Positions 1 through 10,862 of a DNA stretch of 64,000 nt are shown here, piece after piece. Position numbers and translations under genes: made by a program. Origin of the DNA: Haliclona indistincta (taxonomy: Eukaryota; Porifera; Demospongiae; Haplosclerida; Chalinidae). Under the pieces are notes generated by a model. It did no database searches. It worked only from the letters and a program-made list of their open reading frames with translations, and was not told the origin of the DNA. Where the stretch lies: NCBI GenBank assembly GCA_964017065.1, contig OZ024786.1, forward strand, positions 8,685,047 through 8,749,046, read 5' to 3'. Position 1 is the stretch's first letter; each line of letters begins with the position of its first letter.

Positions 1-100
1 CATAGTGCAACATTTATGTACAAATAACTCTACTTTTGTGTCCCTGTTCCATTTTTGGTTATACCAATTTTTCACAATGGTGTATCATTATCTACTACAG

Positions 101-3100
101 GTAGTGGTTTGTTTTTCAATCTGACTCAATTTAACTTCAAACTTGCTGCTGCCGACATATCGGACACTCCACTTGTATCAACTGTGCTTTATATTGACCA
201 GACTTTACTTGATGATGGACCAACTTTTGAAACTGTTTTATATGGACCTCGGTTTAATGATCTTGACTTTTTTTTCTTTCAACCTGCTACTAGTAGGACT
301 TTACGATTAACCATTAATAACTCAAGGTCAACTGCCAGTTTATTTCAGAGCCAGCAATTCAATGTGACAGATGATTTTATGCGATGCACTTATGATGAGA
401 CGAAAACATTTGTTGTAGTTCCTGTTCAAGTCTATGCTGTTTCATTCACTGGAGAGTTTAGTTATTATCTAAATTCACGACAAGCAAACACGTTTCAATC
501 CACTAGTCTGAGTGGTCATGGTCAAATTGATAGTGGTAAGTACACATAATTTTTACCTCTTATGATTATAATTATTATGCTCCTATAGGATGCAGTAGTG
601 AGCTCAAATTCTTGTTTTCCACCGGACAATGTGTTGAGTCTTGTCCTTGTGACATGCATAACAGCCATGGATCATGCCTATTAAGTAAGCTTTAACAATA
701 ATTATGAGCGCTAGGTTGCGTTGCCAAAATATTGTATTGCAACACAACGTGATCCAGAAATAGAACATTGCATACGTTAACAAATAGTATACGTTATGTG
801 GAATTCCCTTAACATGGCTAATGGGCAGGTCACTATAGTGGTTGCGCTGGGACAACGTACATGACACTGACAGACTAAGGAAGACAAATAGAATGACGAA
901 AAATCTCTAGAACAGTGGTAGCTACTTGATGGTACTAGTACAAAATCGTCGTTCTAAGTATATAAAAACCAAAGTAAAGAATGGCTACAAAGCAGGAGCA
1001 TACTTTCATACTCTGATCCACTGCAAAACAGCTCTAGAACCGCTCTATTGGACGCTTTGTACCAGCAGCCACGCCCACAAACTGGAGTTAGTTTTTCAAG
1101 AGAGTTTTGTCCCAACCAAACTTGCCGTAACTGCAAGTTATATAAAAATAACTAGTGGTTGAACATGGCAGCTGTTCTATAATCATTCTGAGCTTTGTAT
1201 CACTCCTCAAAATGCTTTTCATCTTTCAGATAATTGTTTATCAGCTATTTTATTTCTATAGATCCGCCCGTTGTTTTTGAGTCAGAAGAGCAAGCTGTTC
1301 GTGTTACTCCTTCAACAATGGCTGGTTCTACACTAACTACTGTCACATTACTGATCGACACAGCTTTACTAACGGATGAAAGAATAACTCAAACTAGTGA
1401 CCTCACATTTGGTGTGTTCTCGAGTGCAGTTCAGCATAATACCAGTGGAGCCATAGTGCCTCACTTTGGAAGTAATGTCCGTCCATTGTTTAAAATGGTT
1501 TCAAGAGTAAATGCAACAACATCTAGTGACTTTCTTCTGCGTTTTAATTTCAATGATCTTCGACAGCTTCGAGACTCTTCTCCAGTGAGATGTGCTGGCA
1601 ATGACACAAGCCACTTTGCAGTACCTTTGGATCTTATCCTACGAAGTGATTCATTTTTCCATCTTGGTGGACATTCCATAAACATCCATGCTTCACTACG
1701 AGTTAATGGCAGTTATAATTTTATTTTATTTACCCTCCAACTGAAGGTAGAAGCAGGTATGAGTTGATATAAGAATATGAAGTGGTATTTGTAAGGTCAC
1801 ATGCATGACACCTACTTGTAATAGTTTTTAGCCTCTAGCATCTTTGTTTTGAAAGTCCTCGGATCACAAATTGTTTTCCTGTGCTATGGCTATATCTCAT
1901 GATACCACTTCATCTTCAGCTTGTTATTGTGCAGTTTTGTGATGTTAAGACGTAGTATCTTACAAAATTTGAAATTTGTCTTTTATTTGTGTAGAGTGTC
2001 CTAGCAGCTTAAATTTGTATGACTTCACCATCCATCGATGTGTGTCACAATGTACTTGTGGGTATTCACCATTTCATTCTCACACTACTGCCTACTGTGA
2101 AGCAGGTTAGTCTTGGTTCTAGAGTCAGTAACCATAAATCTTCTACTTTTATATTTAAGGTGGCGGTGCACGTACTTAATATTCAACACCCCGCAACGTG
2201 CAGTTTTCTAATAACTACTTTATAACTACGGCAATTTACATAACAGTATGGCAAAGATAATACATGAAGTGTCTGTGGCTGTTGTCTCGACTGTCTAGCA
2301 ATAGATCGACACGCTTCAAGCACAGCAGCATCTTGCCCACAGACGTATAGAGCGAATTTCCGTAATATGGCCTAGATTTTTAAAAAGAATTTTTCTGGTC
2401 TAGGCTTGCTGTTTTGCAGCGTTAGCAAGCGAGTATCGAAAAATCACTCTATACGTCTGTGCGCGCTGGAATTTGTAAGCTGTAAACGAAGTTCTTTCCT
2501 AAACAAGCAAGCCAAACTAGAGATAGCAGCCACAGACCGGTCTTTACTGGGCGAGCTTACTTCTCAACGTTAGCTAATGCTTTGTGACTGAAACTTGCTA
2601 TAATCGATGTTTATCGATAGACAAAACAAATGCATACTGGAGCACGCCTGTACAAAATATCGTTGTACAGAAAATAAAGCTACTTGAAAAGTTATGAATC
2701 TCATTAAATTGTCGCACCTCCACCTTAAGATGTGTATGTTTCATGGTTTGCATTCATTTGTTGTATTGTACTCTTTACAGTTGAATATGGTCCATCTGAG
2801 TTTGACAATGACAGAGCTTCACTTTATGTCACCTCTTTACCAACTCGTGGCTTTATTAATCTCTATGTCAATTTGGATAACTTCTATTTCAATATATTTC
2901 AATTTGGTACCAGAAACACCATCATTGCTCGTTTAGAAGTTAACTTGAACTTCTCGAGACCCAATCCACCACAAGTCTTGTTTGTTCAACCCAATGGAAA
3001 CTTAGGCTCTTCTGTTGAAATTGAACTAAATAGCTCAATCGACTTTCGATACTGCTATGACCGTCTTCGCAACATGTCACACTCTTTATATCAAGTACCC

Positions 3101-4640
3101 ATTGTCATAGCCATGTCATCTGATGATCAGGATGTTTCAGCAGTAAACCAGTTCAGAATACGATTGAGTCACTATTCTCCTAATAATACAATTTTAACAC
3201 GAAGTCTTCAACAATTCAGAAACGACTCTATTGATCTCTATGTCAACTATACATGTGAGTGTTGTGTATGTATCTATAGTGTGTATGTATCTATAGTGTG
3301 TATGTATCTATAGTGTGTATGTATCTATAGTGTGTATGTATCTATAGTGTGTATGTATCTATAGTGTGTATGTATCTATAGTGTGTATAAACTATAATCA
3401 TGAAATGTTATTGTAGAACATAGTGACACATTGCTATTGCATAGGTATAGGAGACGGTCAAGTTTCAACCGTACCATGTTTTCCTTAGATAATCATAGAC
3501 CAAGTAATGCTGCCAGCCTCTCATGGACTCTTTATGTCACCACAAATGCATGAAATGTCCGGAATTCTCGTAAATCCAAGTTCTGCATGTCGTGAATATT
3601 AATTAGCAAAATTTGCAGCACACCACACGTCAACAATAAAATGTGCAAGCCTGTATTCGAACAGTGATTTGCTCAGTGCTGATCTGCATTCTGCACCCAC
3701 TGCATGGATAAATTGAGAAAGAATATCAATAGAACATTACAATATCAAATGCGTACAGCAATTTATTTTGTAGTAAAAGTAATAGTGTATGTCATTCATG
3801 TGATATATTTCATTGCTACACAGTTGTTGATACAGGAAGAATCTCAGCTGTAGCAGTTGGTGTACCTGTGGGTGTAGTTGGTGGAGTGGCTATAATTGCA
3901 GCAATGGGAGCTGTGATTGCAGCTATACTATGGTGAGACTATCATGTTGTGTTTGATGTGGAAACGGTATAATATTTCATCTTGACAAAACAAAATTGTA
4001 TTTCCTTTGTAAATATGCGAAAAAGCTATTTGTCAGACTAAAACTGTTGATGCTGGTTATAAATTATATGATGTTTAAAATTATTGTCTATATTCTGTTA
4101 CAAAACTATTATTTTCCTTTTTGTATCACAGTGTACTTGTGAGGAGACGACGACAGAAAGTTGGAAATTTTGCTCAGTTTACTAATGACGATAAAGAGAA
4201 TGTTTACTTCACTGAATCAGAAAGTCATATTTACGAGACAGTGTCACCAGAAGAGGTAGACAGCTCTGCCCAAGCTACTGAAGAAAATGGAGAACACAAT
4301 GGTTTAGAGAAAGATGTAAGTAATTGCAATATAGCACAGTTAAATACAAAAGTGCAAGCTTAATAAAATTCTATTGTATCAAGCAATGAAGAGACTACAT
4401 GCAGACCGTAGTCCTACATTTTATGAAGATGTCACTATCGCAATCAGCTTTATTCTCATTTTGCATGAATGTTGTAGTTACTAGATTTTGTACCTGCAGT
4501 ATGGCTGACGAGTTCTGTGTCTATGTTTATAATCATGCTTGAATTCTGTTTTCGTACACTGTACATGCATGCTCTCTGTTCGTTATGTATTTGACTTGAT
4601 GGGATCTTTTTGTATCTTGCAGGTACAGACTGATAACTGA
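101..4640 (+). CDS. Type I membrane receptor with duplicated beta-rich/Cys-rich units (5' partial)
   Basis: Unrecognised family. Exons by GT-AG signals and phase: 101-535, 589-684, 1262-1756, 1995-2105, 2781-3254, 3824-3932, 4132-4315, 4623-4640; the 5' end lies left of the window. Extracellular junctions are all phase 1. Exons of about 145, 165 and 158 codons look alike (a shared hydrophobic strand such as TVLYIDQTLL / VTLLIDTALL, many N-glycosylation sites). The first two are each followed by a small Cys-rich exon with the pattern C-P/S-S-S...C-V-x-x/S-C-x-C. The sixth exon encodes a Gly/Val/Ala-rich membrane helix, followed by RRRR and an acidic tail of about 60 residues with tyrosines in ENVYF and HIYETV. 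The layout suggests a cell-surface receptor made by tandem duplication of a two-exon unit. Domain identity is unknown; the exon structure is well supported. Confidence 0.72.
2155..2728. mobile_element. TTAA-flanked foldback MITE (copy A)
   Basis: Left end TTAAGGTGGCGGTGCACG and right end CGCACCTCCACCTTAA are inverted copies, with TTAA at both boundaries. Inner arms carry ACGTATAGAGCGA and its complement. It fills most of the 675-bp intron between receptor exons at 2105 and 2781. TTAA targets are typical of piggyBac-type elements; no transposase is present. Confidence 0.75.
3263..3388 (+). repeat. 17-bp tandem repeat
   Basis: Unit TGTGTATGTATCTATAG repeated about seven times, beginning a few bases after the splice donor at 3255. 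Confidence 0.9.
4362..4367 (+). other. AATAAA polyadenylation signal of an alternative receptor 3' end
   Basis: If the donor at 4316 is not used, the tail exon reads on for 15 codons and stops at 4361-4363. AATAAA overlaps that stop. This would give an isoform ending in a different tail from the spliced form, which ends with the last five codons at 4623-4637. Confidence 0.4.
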
Positions 4641-6288
4641 CTTTGAAGTGACCACAATCAATATTCTACCAACTGTCACCAGTATAATAATAATTATGAA
4701 TCATTTTCAGATGTATAACCTCAATGTTTGTATTGTCCAGGTATTCACTTTTTAATGTTCATTGCTGTAATTCAATCTCTTGTTATGATTATTATAGCTC
4801 TCTTGAATCTAAGACTAGATCTAGTATTTTATAATTGGATAGTGTCACTATGCACTACAGCGGATGGATGGAAAGTCTTATATGGAGAGATGACGAGTGT
4901 TGCTAACCTGCCATAGAGCTACAGTAGTGTGCAAAACTTCCCGCTTATATGCACTTGAATCTTCACTATCTAGTTATTCATCTTAAAAGGGTGGTCATTA
5001 TACTGATCAACAAATAGAAATTTATTGATGTACCATTCACTTTGGTACTCAAGAGCTTTCCTATCAGGTTTGATATACGCTTCCTCGATGGTATCCTCAT
5101 GTCCTGAGAGTGTTGATTCATTTTTTGTTAGCATTTTGAATTGAGACTAGATGATAAGCAGGCGTACTACTGGTATGACATTATGTTGTTGAGTAGCTTC
5201 TATATCTGTTCAAGATAACGGATAACAATTCCTTTGTACTGTTTTGCTTACCGATAGTTTTCTTAACAGTTTTTGTGACAACAGCATTGAAATAACGACC
5301 ACAGCAAGGACAGAGAGAAGTGATTGGACAGAGAATCAACTCAGTGCAGCAATATCAAAACAGTGACAGACTGAACAGAACTGAGTGAGAGATGTGAAAT
5401 AGTGGGCTTAAATAGTGGCTGAGTGATACGATGGCTACATTGTTCATTTTGTACAAAGTGATTGTTGAGTTCGATGCCATCAGTCTGTTTACTACATATT
5501 CCTCCCTTCTTTGCTTGGAGAATATCTGTCAGGAGCTAGGACAACGGTTCCTATTAGAAAATCGAAGAGTTGATCTCTGAACTGGTTGAGGAGATGAGGC
5601 AGATGGTACAATAGTGGGTTGCAATGGAATCAGATCAAATTGGTTGGCAACACCTGCAGGTTCGAGATCTTTAGTAAAATTAATTAATATGCTTTCTTGA
5701 GTCTTGAGCATTAGTGCACTGAGATACTACAAAAGTTTTCACGCTTCTTGCAAAATTTGATTCGTAAACTGCGAAGCGTGAACCGTACATTATCAGCAGC
5801 AATAAAATTGGATCCACATGCAGTGGTACAATAATTTGTGTGCCACTTCATATGCAAATATGAGGAAGAATCGATATTAACGTTCTGCAACAATGAATTT
5901 GAAAATAGGCATTTCTCGCTTGGCAATCATGACATGTGCATGCATGATCCTTAGTGAAATTGATACATAAATTGGGGTTGAAGGAAAGTGATTATGGACC
6001 TATAATCAAGTGAGTACATACAGCTAGCTATAATTATTGCTACTACATGTAGGACATGTTTCTGATTTATCAAAGAGCACATTGCGTTCACTATGAAAAT
6101 GTTCATGTACAGTGGCAGTAATGATGCCGATTTAGTAGAAAGTTGGGAAACAGTTCGTATGTCATTTGGTAGTTTTCAAAACAATATGGAGTGAAAGGTT
6201 TGAAATTGTACACTGTTAGTTGTCTTTGTAAGGTATTATGTAAATAATCCTGGTATAATCGTTGATGAGTCTTAAATGTAATCCTCCA
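4641..6288. other. Intergenic stretch without a supported gene
   Basis: Only short open frames without splice or similarity support are present. It separates the 3' end of the plus-strand receptor from the 3' end of the minus-strand Ig-FN3 receptor (tail-to-tail), so it probably holds the 3' UTRs of both. Confidence 0.5.
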
Positions 6289-7557
6289 TCATGTATTAAT
6301 GTTTATGATTTCATAAGCACTGTTTTTTTGAGTTGTAATATGAGGCGTTGTTACAAATCCATATGCAGGATTGTTTTCTGTCATCATCATAGTCTCTGGT
6401 TTGTTCTTTCTAGCTGTATAGCATAATAAAGTAACATTATTAACAGCAATAATCACAAGATGTTTACATTTTTGTCTCCAGCCAGATATTTTGCATATAA
6501 TAATGAATGTGCACATTATTGCTCCACTTGTTAAAATCAAAAAGACCAATAGTGTTGCAGAAATAGCTATATATGTTGACAATTTTAGCGTATTTTCTGA
6601 AAATATACTGAATTTACATTGTTCAGTATCAACTCAATGTACACATACGTATTGGTGTAGACGATGGTGTAGGGGACAGTTCTGTGATCGTGGTCACGAT
6701 CATTGTTGACACAGAGTCTGTGAAGACACCTATAGTATGTTAACTTTAATTATCAACTTAGTGCTTATAATGTTTTTTACCAGTTTCAAGTTCAACACTG
6801 CTTGTTGTGATAAGCAATGTTTGTGATGTTGCCATGCCATCACCAACTTTGTTCACTGGTATTACTGTGATTGCAAAGTTGCTTTCAGTTTGAACAGGTT
6901 CAAAAGAGTAGTATGCCATCGGGTTTAAAACTGTTTCGTTGTGGGAATCATTATTTCCTACTCTGTAAAATAGAATAGGCACTCCATCTATAGTGTATGG
7001 AGGATTCCATGATACAACAACAGTGCTGGAATTGATCACATCTATATTCAGATCAGTAACTGCTTCTAGCAGACCTATATAATCAAAATTATAAGAATGA
7101 TTCACTTTATGCAAATGCAACTGGACCTTGCACGAGAAGTAAAGCTGGATCACTTGTTGCAGTAGTAAATTTTCCTGCTACCAAGATACTGGCTTTGCAT
7201 GTGATTATTGTTGCATTGCTAGCATGTGATCCAACAACTGAAAGCTGTCCTGTGTAACTGCTTTCGCTTAGATTGTAAATTGAAAGTGGTTGAGCAAAAA
7301 ATCCTTTGTCTATAATATCATTAACCGGTGTGTTATTTGCTTTCCAATTGATATGATGAGAAACTGCTGTACACATAAAACTAATCTCCTCATTAAGAGA
7401 AATGTTTACAGCAACTGGATTGATTAAGATTCCTAGAACAAAAATCGCCTTTAAAATTAATGTCATTGATATAATGAGTCTTACTTGCTTCCTGAGATGT
7501 AGTCATAGAAATGGTGATAAGTAAAAAGAAGCTTCGTTGCCCTACTTGTGTCTGCAT
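6289..7557 (-). CDS. Ig-FN3 single-pass receptor with ITIM-like tail
   Basis: Five exons on the minus strand, all junctions phase 1: 7485-7557 (Met and signal peptide with core FFLLITIS), 7127-7432 (one Ig domain: Cys in ISFMC, Trp in HHINWK, Cys in IITC), 6781-7074 (FN3 domain: VVVSWNPP, then NKVGDG), 6649-6729 (Thr/Ser/Pro stalk), 6289-6566 (membrane helix and tail to the stop). About 343 residues. The tail ends with two tyrosine motifs, NPAYGFV and SAYEII; the second fits the ITIM consensus S/I/V/L-x-Y-x-x-I/V/L. Probably a surface adhesion or recognition receptor that can bind SH2 proteins. The plus-strand gene at 36554 is a paralogue (HHINWKANN versus HHINWKVNN). The gene looks complete; ligand and partners are unknown. 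Confidence 0.78.
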
Positions 7558-7899
7558 GTCCACAGTCACGGTAGATACGCGCTAGCCTCGTACCCAGGCT
7601 CTTGGTCGTGGAAGAGCCTGGTGCCACTGTTTTATATGTACAGTGTAATAGGATTGCATTCTTGCCGACATTCCGGAGCATGTTTTGTATACGTTGACAG
7701 TGCTGACAATCGAACACGCATGCGCTGACAGTGATGTCGCTCTACATCTTAATCCGCTGTCTGCCATCAAATCTTGTGTGCTTTCCATGGTTGTGAGACA
7801 TGGTTGCTGGACTCCTTCACCATTCAGCTATTGGAGAGTTTTCAATTGGAGATTTGGAGGAGAATTTTGAAACTACCTAAATAGTTCTATAGGTGGCAC

Positions 7900-8505
7900 A
7901 GTGGTCAGGATATGCCTCTTCTTGCCCTCAATCGTGATGTATCGTATTTTTCTACGCAAGATCAAATATCTAGCCAAACTACTCCTTGGAGATAGTGAAT
8001 CAATCAGTTCAAGAGTGTTTGTTTCCACCACTATCGCTGACCCGGTCAATGTTTCTCTGATACAGCAGTGCAGGATGCTGGAATCTATCATTGGGGTTTC
8101 TCTTGTTAATGAGTGTTTACGTTTACCTGAAGACACTCTACATCTAATATCCACAAGTAAGGTTGACATTCTTCATCACAATCTGATGTTGAAAGGGAGT
8201 GCAGATTATCTATCACCCAGCATATCATGTCCCTCAAATCTATCTCTTGCCGTAAAATCTGGGATAGAGTGCTTGATCACAGGCCTGGAGGCACAGAAAT
8301 ATTGCAAAAAATTATTTTTCATTTAGTTCGGCCTACATACGCCAACTTCTGCTGTAATCTGTGCAACAATCCTGTGGACAAATCATGGCTATCCCATCTT
8401 TGCTCTCAACATGCGGTGACCGTTAACTCCACAAATCTTAACGTGGAAGATATCCTCAGTCTACTCCGCTGTGAGAGTGACAATATGTTTAGGATTAATG
8501 TTTAA
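7900..8505 (+). pseudogene. Non-LTR retrotransposon (LINE) fragment, frameshifted
   Basis: Two overlapping frames read like the C-terminal part of a LINE reverse-transcriptase protein: an N-terminal stretch ending near KVDIL, then in another frame a segment with VLDHRPGGTEILQ and a terminal C-x2-C...H zinc-knuckle-like region (CNLCNNP...SHLCSQH). The frame change shows the copy is dead. No 5' end or target duplication was found. Confidence 0.5.
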
Positions 8506-8739
8506 AAAAATTATATCTCGTAATTTATTCAGTATACTGTGTTATCATGCTTATACCCTTTGGGTCCCTGCAATAATAACCTTTGAACTTTCGAGGGTTG
8601 AAACCCGCGGGGTGCATGCGTGAGGACTGATTGTCCTTGCGAGCTAGGCTCGCTGAAGAACGGTTTTCAGAGTTGTATACCCTCTAGCCGCTAAGGTTCG
8701 ATGAGCCCTTGGTACTAAGTACAAGATTGTAAACACTCT

Positions 8740-9035
8740 TATTGAGGATCTCTTATTCTTCAAGACACCTGCATCCTCTCACCCTTCTTGATCATCAGTC
8801 TAAAACTAACTCATTCTCTGCTTCCTTTTCCCTTCTACTTGTAAAGTTTGGAATAATCTTAATTGTGATATTCTAAGTATCTCAACCTTTCATCATTAAA
8901 TTTTAAGAATTTAACTAAACCTAAATATTTTTTCCTTTTTTGGGTGCACACTATGTATTAGCATGTGTATATTGCTATTGTGTGAGTCCGTGCAATTTGC
9001 TGAATACTAATTATTATAAAAAATAATTCTAAAAA
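8740..9035 (+). pseudogene. LINE 3' end
   Basis: The frame around 8820-8900 resembles the usual LINE terminus (a WNNL motif after a Cys-Lys). A 3' UTR starting TTTGGGTGCA follows and ends in an A-rich tail near 9020. The same 3' UTR start and A-rich end occur at 33190-33282, so both are one LINE family. Confidence 0.45.
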
Positions 9036-9254
9036 TTAAAAAATTATTGCACTCCTAGAGAGCAGATCTAGGTGTCTTTAGACGCGTACAGTTCAAGTGA
9101 AATATCAGCATTTGAACGCTACGATACATCCATTGCAGCCACCTGCTTCTTGTTTTTCTGTCCATAACTAGTGCATGAACTGTGATTTTTACCGCTGTAT
9201 AAGTACTACTAACTGCCTAAAATTCTAGCAATGGAATAGTAGTTAACAGTATAA

Positions 9255-9680
9255 CAATACAATAAGCTTTGTACAAAACAGTAGTAAGACCATCCTTGAA
9301 TACGCAGCAGCCATATGGGACCCCACATCCTCTGATGTACTCTCTCAACACTTTGCCCTAAAATTCTCCTAAATAATCTGATCCTCTGTATACCTCTCAC
9401 TTTTCACATCCTTTAACATTCCCACTCTTTTACAACGTTCTAAATTCACAATTGCAAATATATTTCATCCATTTAGATCAGCTTCAACCCCTCCCCACTT
9501 CATTCATTATTTCTCGCATTTAATTTTTCAGCCTATCTTCTCAGTGCAGAACTTCCGCCTTCTATGACAACTCTTTCTATTCCTCTGCCATGCATCAAGC
9601 TAAGGAACTCCCTCATCAATTGAATCACTCACTTTTCAAATCTTTCCGATTTTAATCAATCTTATTACTATAATTTTCTT
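9255..9680 (+). pseudogene. LINE reverse-transcriptase fragment
   Basis: The translation contains LEYAAAIWDP, which matches the well-known LINE motif after the RT domain, followed by stops. The downstream piece ending near 9650 resembles the 3' end of the same protein with frameshifts. A degraded second LINE copy. Confidence 0.5.
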
Positions 9681-10862
9681 ATCAATTAACGTTAATTTGC
9701 TATAACTATATTATTCATCATCGTTTGAAAAAATAAGCTAAACACACCGATGGTTTTAAGAAGAACTCATCATTAATTTTGTTATCATTTTCGTAATAAT
9801 TGTATGAAAAATAAGTATACGGTAAAAAATACGTTGATTTCAGCTTCTCCTGCAGGAGGTCCAATTCAGATTCATGCCTGACCAGTAGCAGAATTTGATC
9901 GCTTTAACTACTGATTGAGTTCAGATCATGTCCAATTACGGAGAGACACAAATATGGCTGCTGACTACAAACAAGACTAGTGAATTAAACTCCTATGATC
10001 TCTCATGTAGTCTCCCTCATCCTCTTTTGATATTACTAACATTGTAGAATGAACTACCCAACATTGCTGAGATTCTCTTGACAAACGGTGTTATTATGTA
10101 AAGTCAAACTATTTTGTTTTTTTTTACTCATTTCAACCCGGCTGACCGGTACCGATACTTTGGCTATGTATATGTATACACTTATAATTATGAATTATTA
10201 TTAGTAAGCATGCACTAAACATGAAAATACCAGTTCAGTTAACCCTACTCATCAATATTATGCTAGAAAAGCGAGTGCCAATGAACTGAATTACTTACTT
10301 GTGGAATAAACTCCTAAATCAAGAGCTTCAATTACAAATTGTTGTGACATTTTTCTTGTTTGCTTCAATCCCGACGCATCTTGTATACTTTTCGTCTTGA
10401 CACTTGACAGTCAATTTGATTCTGTCCTCTTAATCCACTTATTAGGAATGTCAACAACTTGCAGTGATCTCTCTATGTAATTTTAAAGGGTTGCTGTTGT
10501 ACTCAACTAAATTAATTTGATTTTAGCCAATGCACCCCTTTTGCTTTCAGAATTAATGAGACTGTTGTAAAAATGTTTACCTAAGTGCATAAATGTCCAT
10601 CATAATAAAGTTAATGTGATGGATGGCTCATAGAATGACCTTCTCTCTGGAATGAAGAGTCAATTGCCTCAATCTCATCATCGTCCTCCTCCTACCCACA
10701 CCTCCATACAAGCCGCCAACTCTCGTCCACATGAGAACACCATTGCTTGATACATGGCAGCAAGATGCCGAGATTGCTAGACTATCATTCTTCTAATACA
10801 TCTGGCTTAAAATTTTCTTTACAGGGTAAACAACTGTTTTTCTTAAAATCAAGTGCACACAA

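Noticed and set aside
6390..6440. A 43-bp micro-intron in the Ig-FN3 receptor tail (GTGATT...ACAG)
   Set aside because: Removing it shifts the frame and loses the tyrosine motifs; reading through gives a sensible tail.
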